Assembly (NCBI GenBank): GCA_024281995.1
Contig: JAMWZW010000007.1
Location: forward strand, 82,249-146,248
Length of the DNA: 64,000 nucleotides
Direction of reading: 5' to 3'
From: Nitrosomonas sp.
Lineage (GTDB): Bacteria > Pseudomonadota > Gammaproteobacteria > Burkholderiales > Nitrosomonadaceae
Part shown: piece by piece, positions 63,842-64,000 of the stretch
Layout: every line of letters starts with the position of its first letter
Position numbering within the stretch: the first letter of the stretch is position 1
Program-made: the position numbers and the translations under genes
The notes under the pieces: generated by a model
The model's database searches: none
What the model saw: only the letters and a program-made list of their open reading frames with translations
Told to the model about the DNA's origin: nothing

Positions 63842-64000
63842 TTGGAAGTTAGTAAAAACAAAAAGTAAAATTTCTAGATTTTTTAGGTAGTTCTGTTTTA
63901 AATATTATCTCTATAACTATTCTTTACCCCTTGTTCTAGAAGTGGAAAGGGAGTTTTATATGTTAAGGGTATATGATTAGTGGGATGTTATTTTATGACA
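63842..64000. other. AT-rich tail of the window downstream of pilG
   Basis: 159 bp with no complete gene. I see no hairpin terminator. The ATG at 63995 could start the next gene but too little is visible to identify it. Confidence 0.4.

Overview
The window looks like the chromosome of a moderately AT-rich betaproteobacterium. The best fit is an ammonia oxidiser of the Nitrosomonadaceae. The evidence is indirect: gene content and order (cmk-rpsA-ihfB-lapA-pyrF; dprA-smg-topB; def-fmt-rsmB-DUF4390-ntrY-ntrX; tkt-gap-pgk-pyk-fba as in autotrophs using the Calvin cycle) plus protein motifs. No marker such as amo, hao or 16S rRNA is present, so the family call is an inference. I see no tRNA, rRNA or CRISPR array.

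Layout. 1-827: the end of pilU (type IV pilus retraction). 828-4577: a graveyard of mobile elements: an IS110-family relic with an internal deletion and a frameshift, an apparently complete IS481-family element with 28-bp terminal inverted repeats, and the right end of an IS3-family element lying in a 5'-truncated integrase-core transposase gene. 4578-5285: an orphan OmpR-type response regulator. 5368-9681: mnmE, yidC, yidD, rnpA and rpmH on the minus strand, with a clear rpmH promoter. dnaA is not next to them, and rnpA has no ATG, GTG or TTG at the position where its conserved reading frame begins. 10190-10669: a DUF5658 membrane protein.

10746-28697 is a surface-biogenesis locus. A minus-strand block encodes an O-antigen-type ABC exporter (Wzm, Wzt), a methyltransferase-acetyltransferase fusion, a 1211-residue deacetylase plus three-glycosyltransferase fusion, two more glycosyltransferases, a sugar epimerase-like protein, and a complete type I secretion system (ABC transporter, HlyD-type adaptor, TolC-type channel). 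Divergent from it is one large, acidic, apparently cysteine-free RTX protein, the obvious secretion substrate and a candidate S-layer protein. The combination resembles the Caulobacter arrangement in which S-layer secretion genes sit beside O-antigen genes.

28751-39936 is housekeeping on the minus strand: pyrF, lapA, ihfB, rpsA, cmk, aroA, topB, smg, dprA and a LysM protein, with one small two-helix membrane protein on the plus strand. 40031-47044 runs on the plus strand through def, fmt, rsmB, a DUF4390 protein and an NtrY/NtrX-like pair whose regulator has a degenerate ATPase domain. 47213-54294 holds the carbon-metabolism genes tkt, gap, pgk, pyk and fba. Directly after fba comes a TIR-transmembrane-WD40 protein (54341-56380), the only defence-like cargo in this part. 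56425-58934 holds yggX, argA and rsmE; 59091-63410 a thioredoxin-like protein, an inositol-monophosphatase-family phosphatase, trkA and trkH. The window closes with pilG, so pilus-motility genes lie at both ends.
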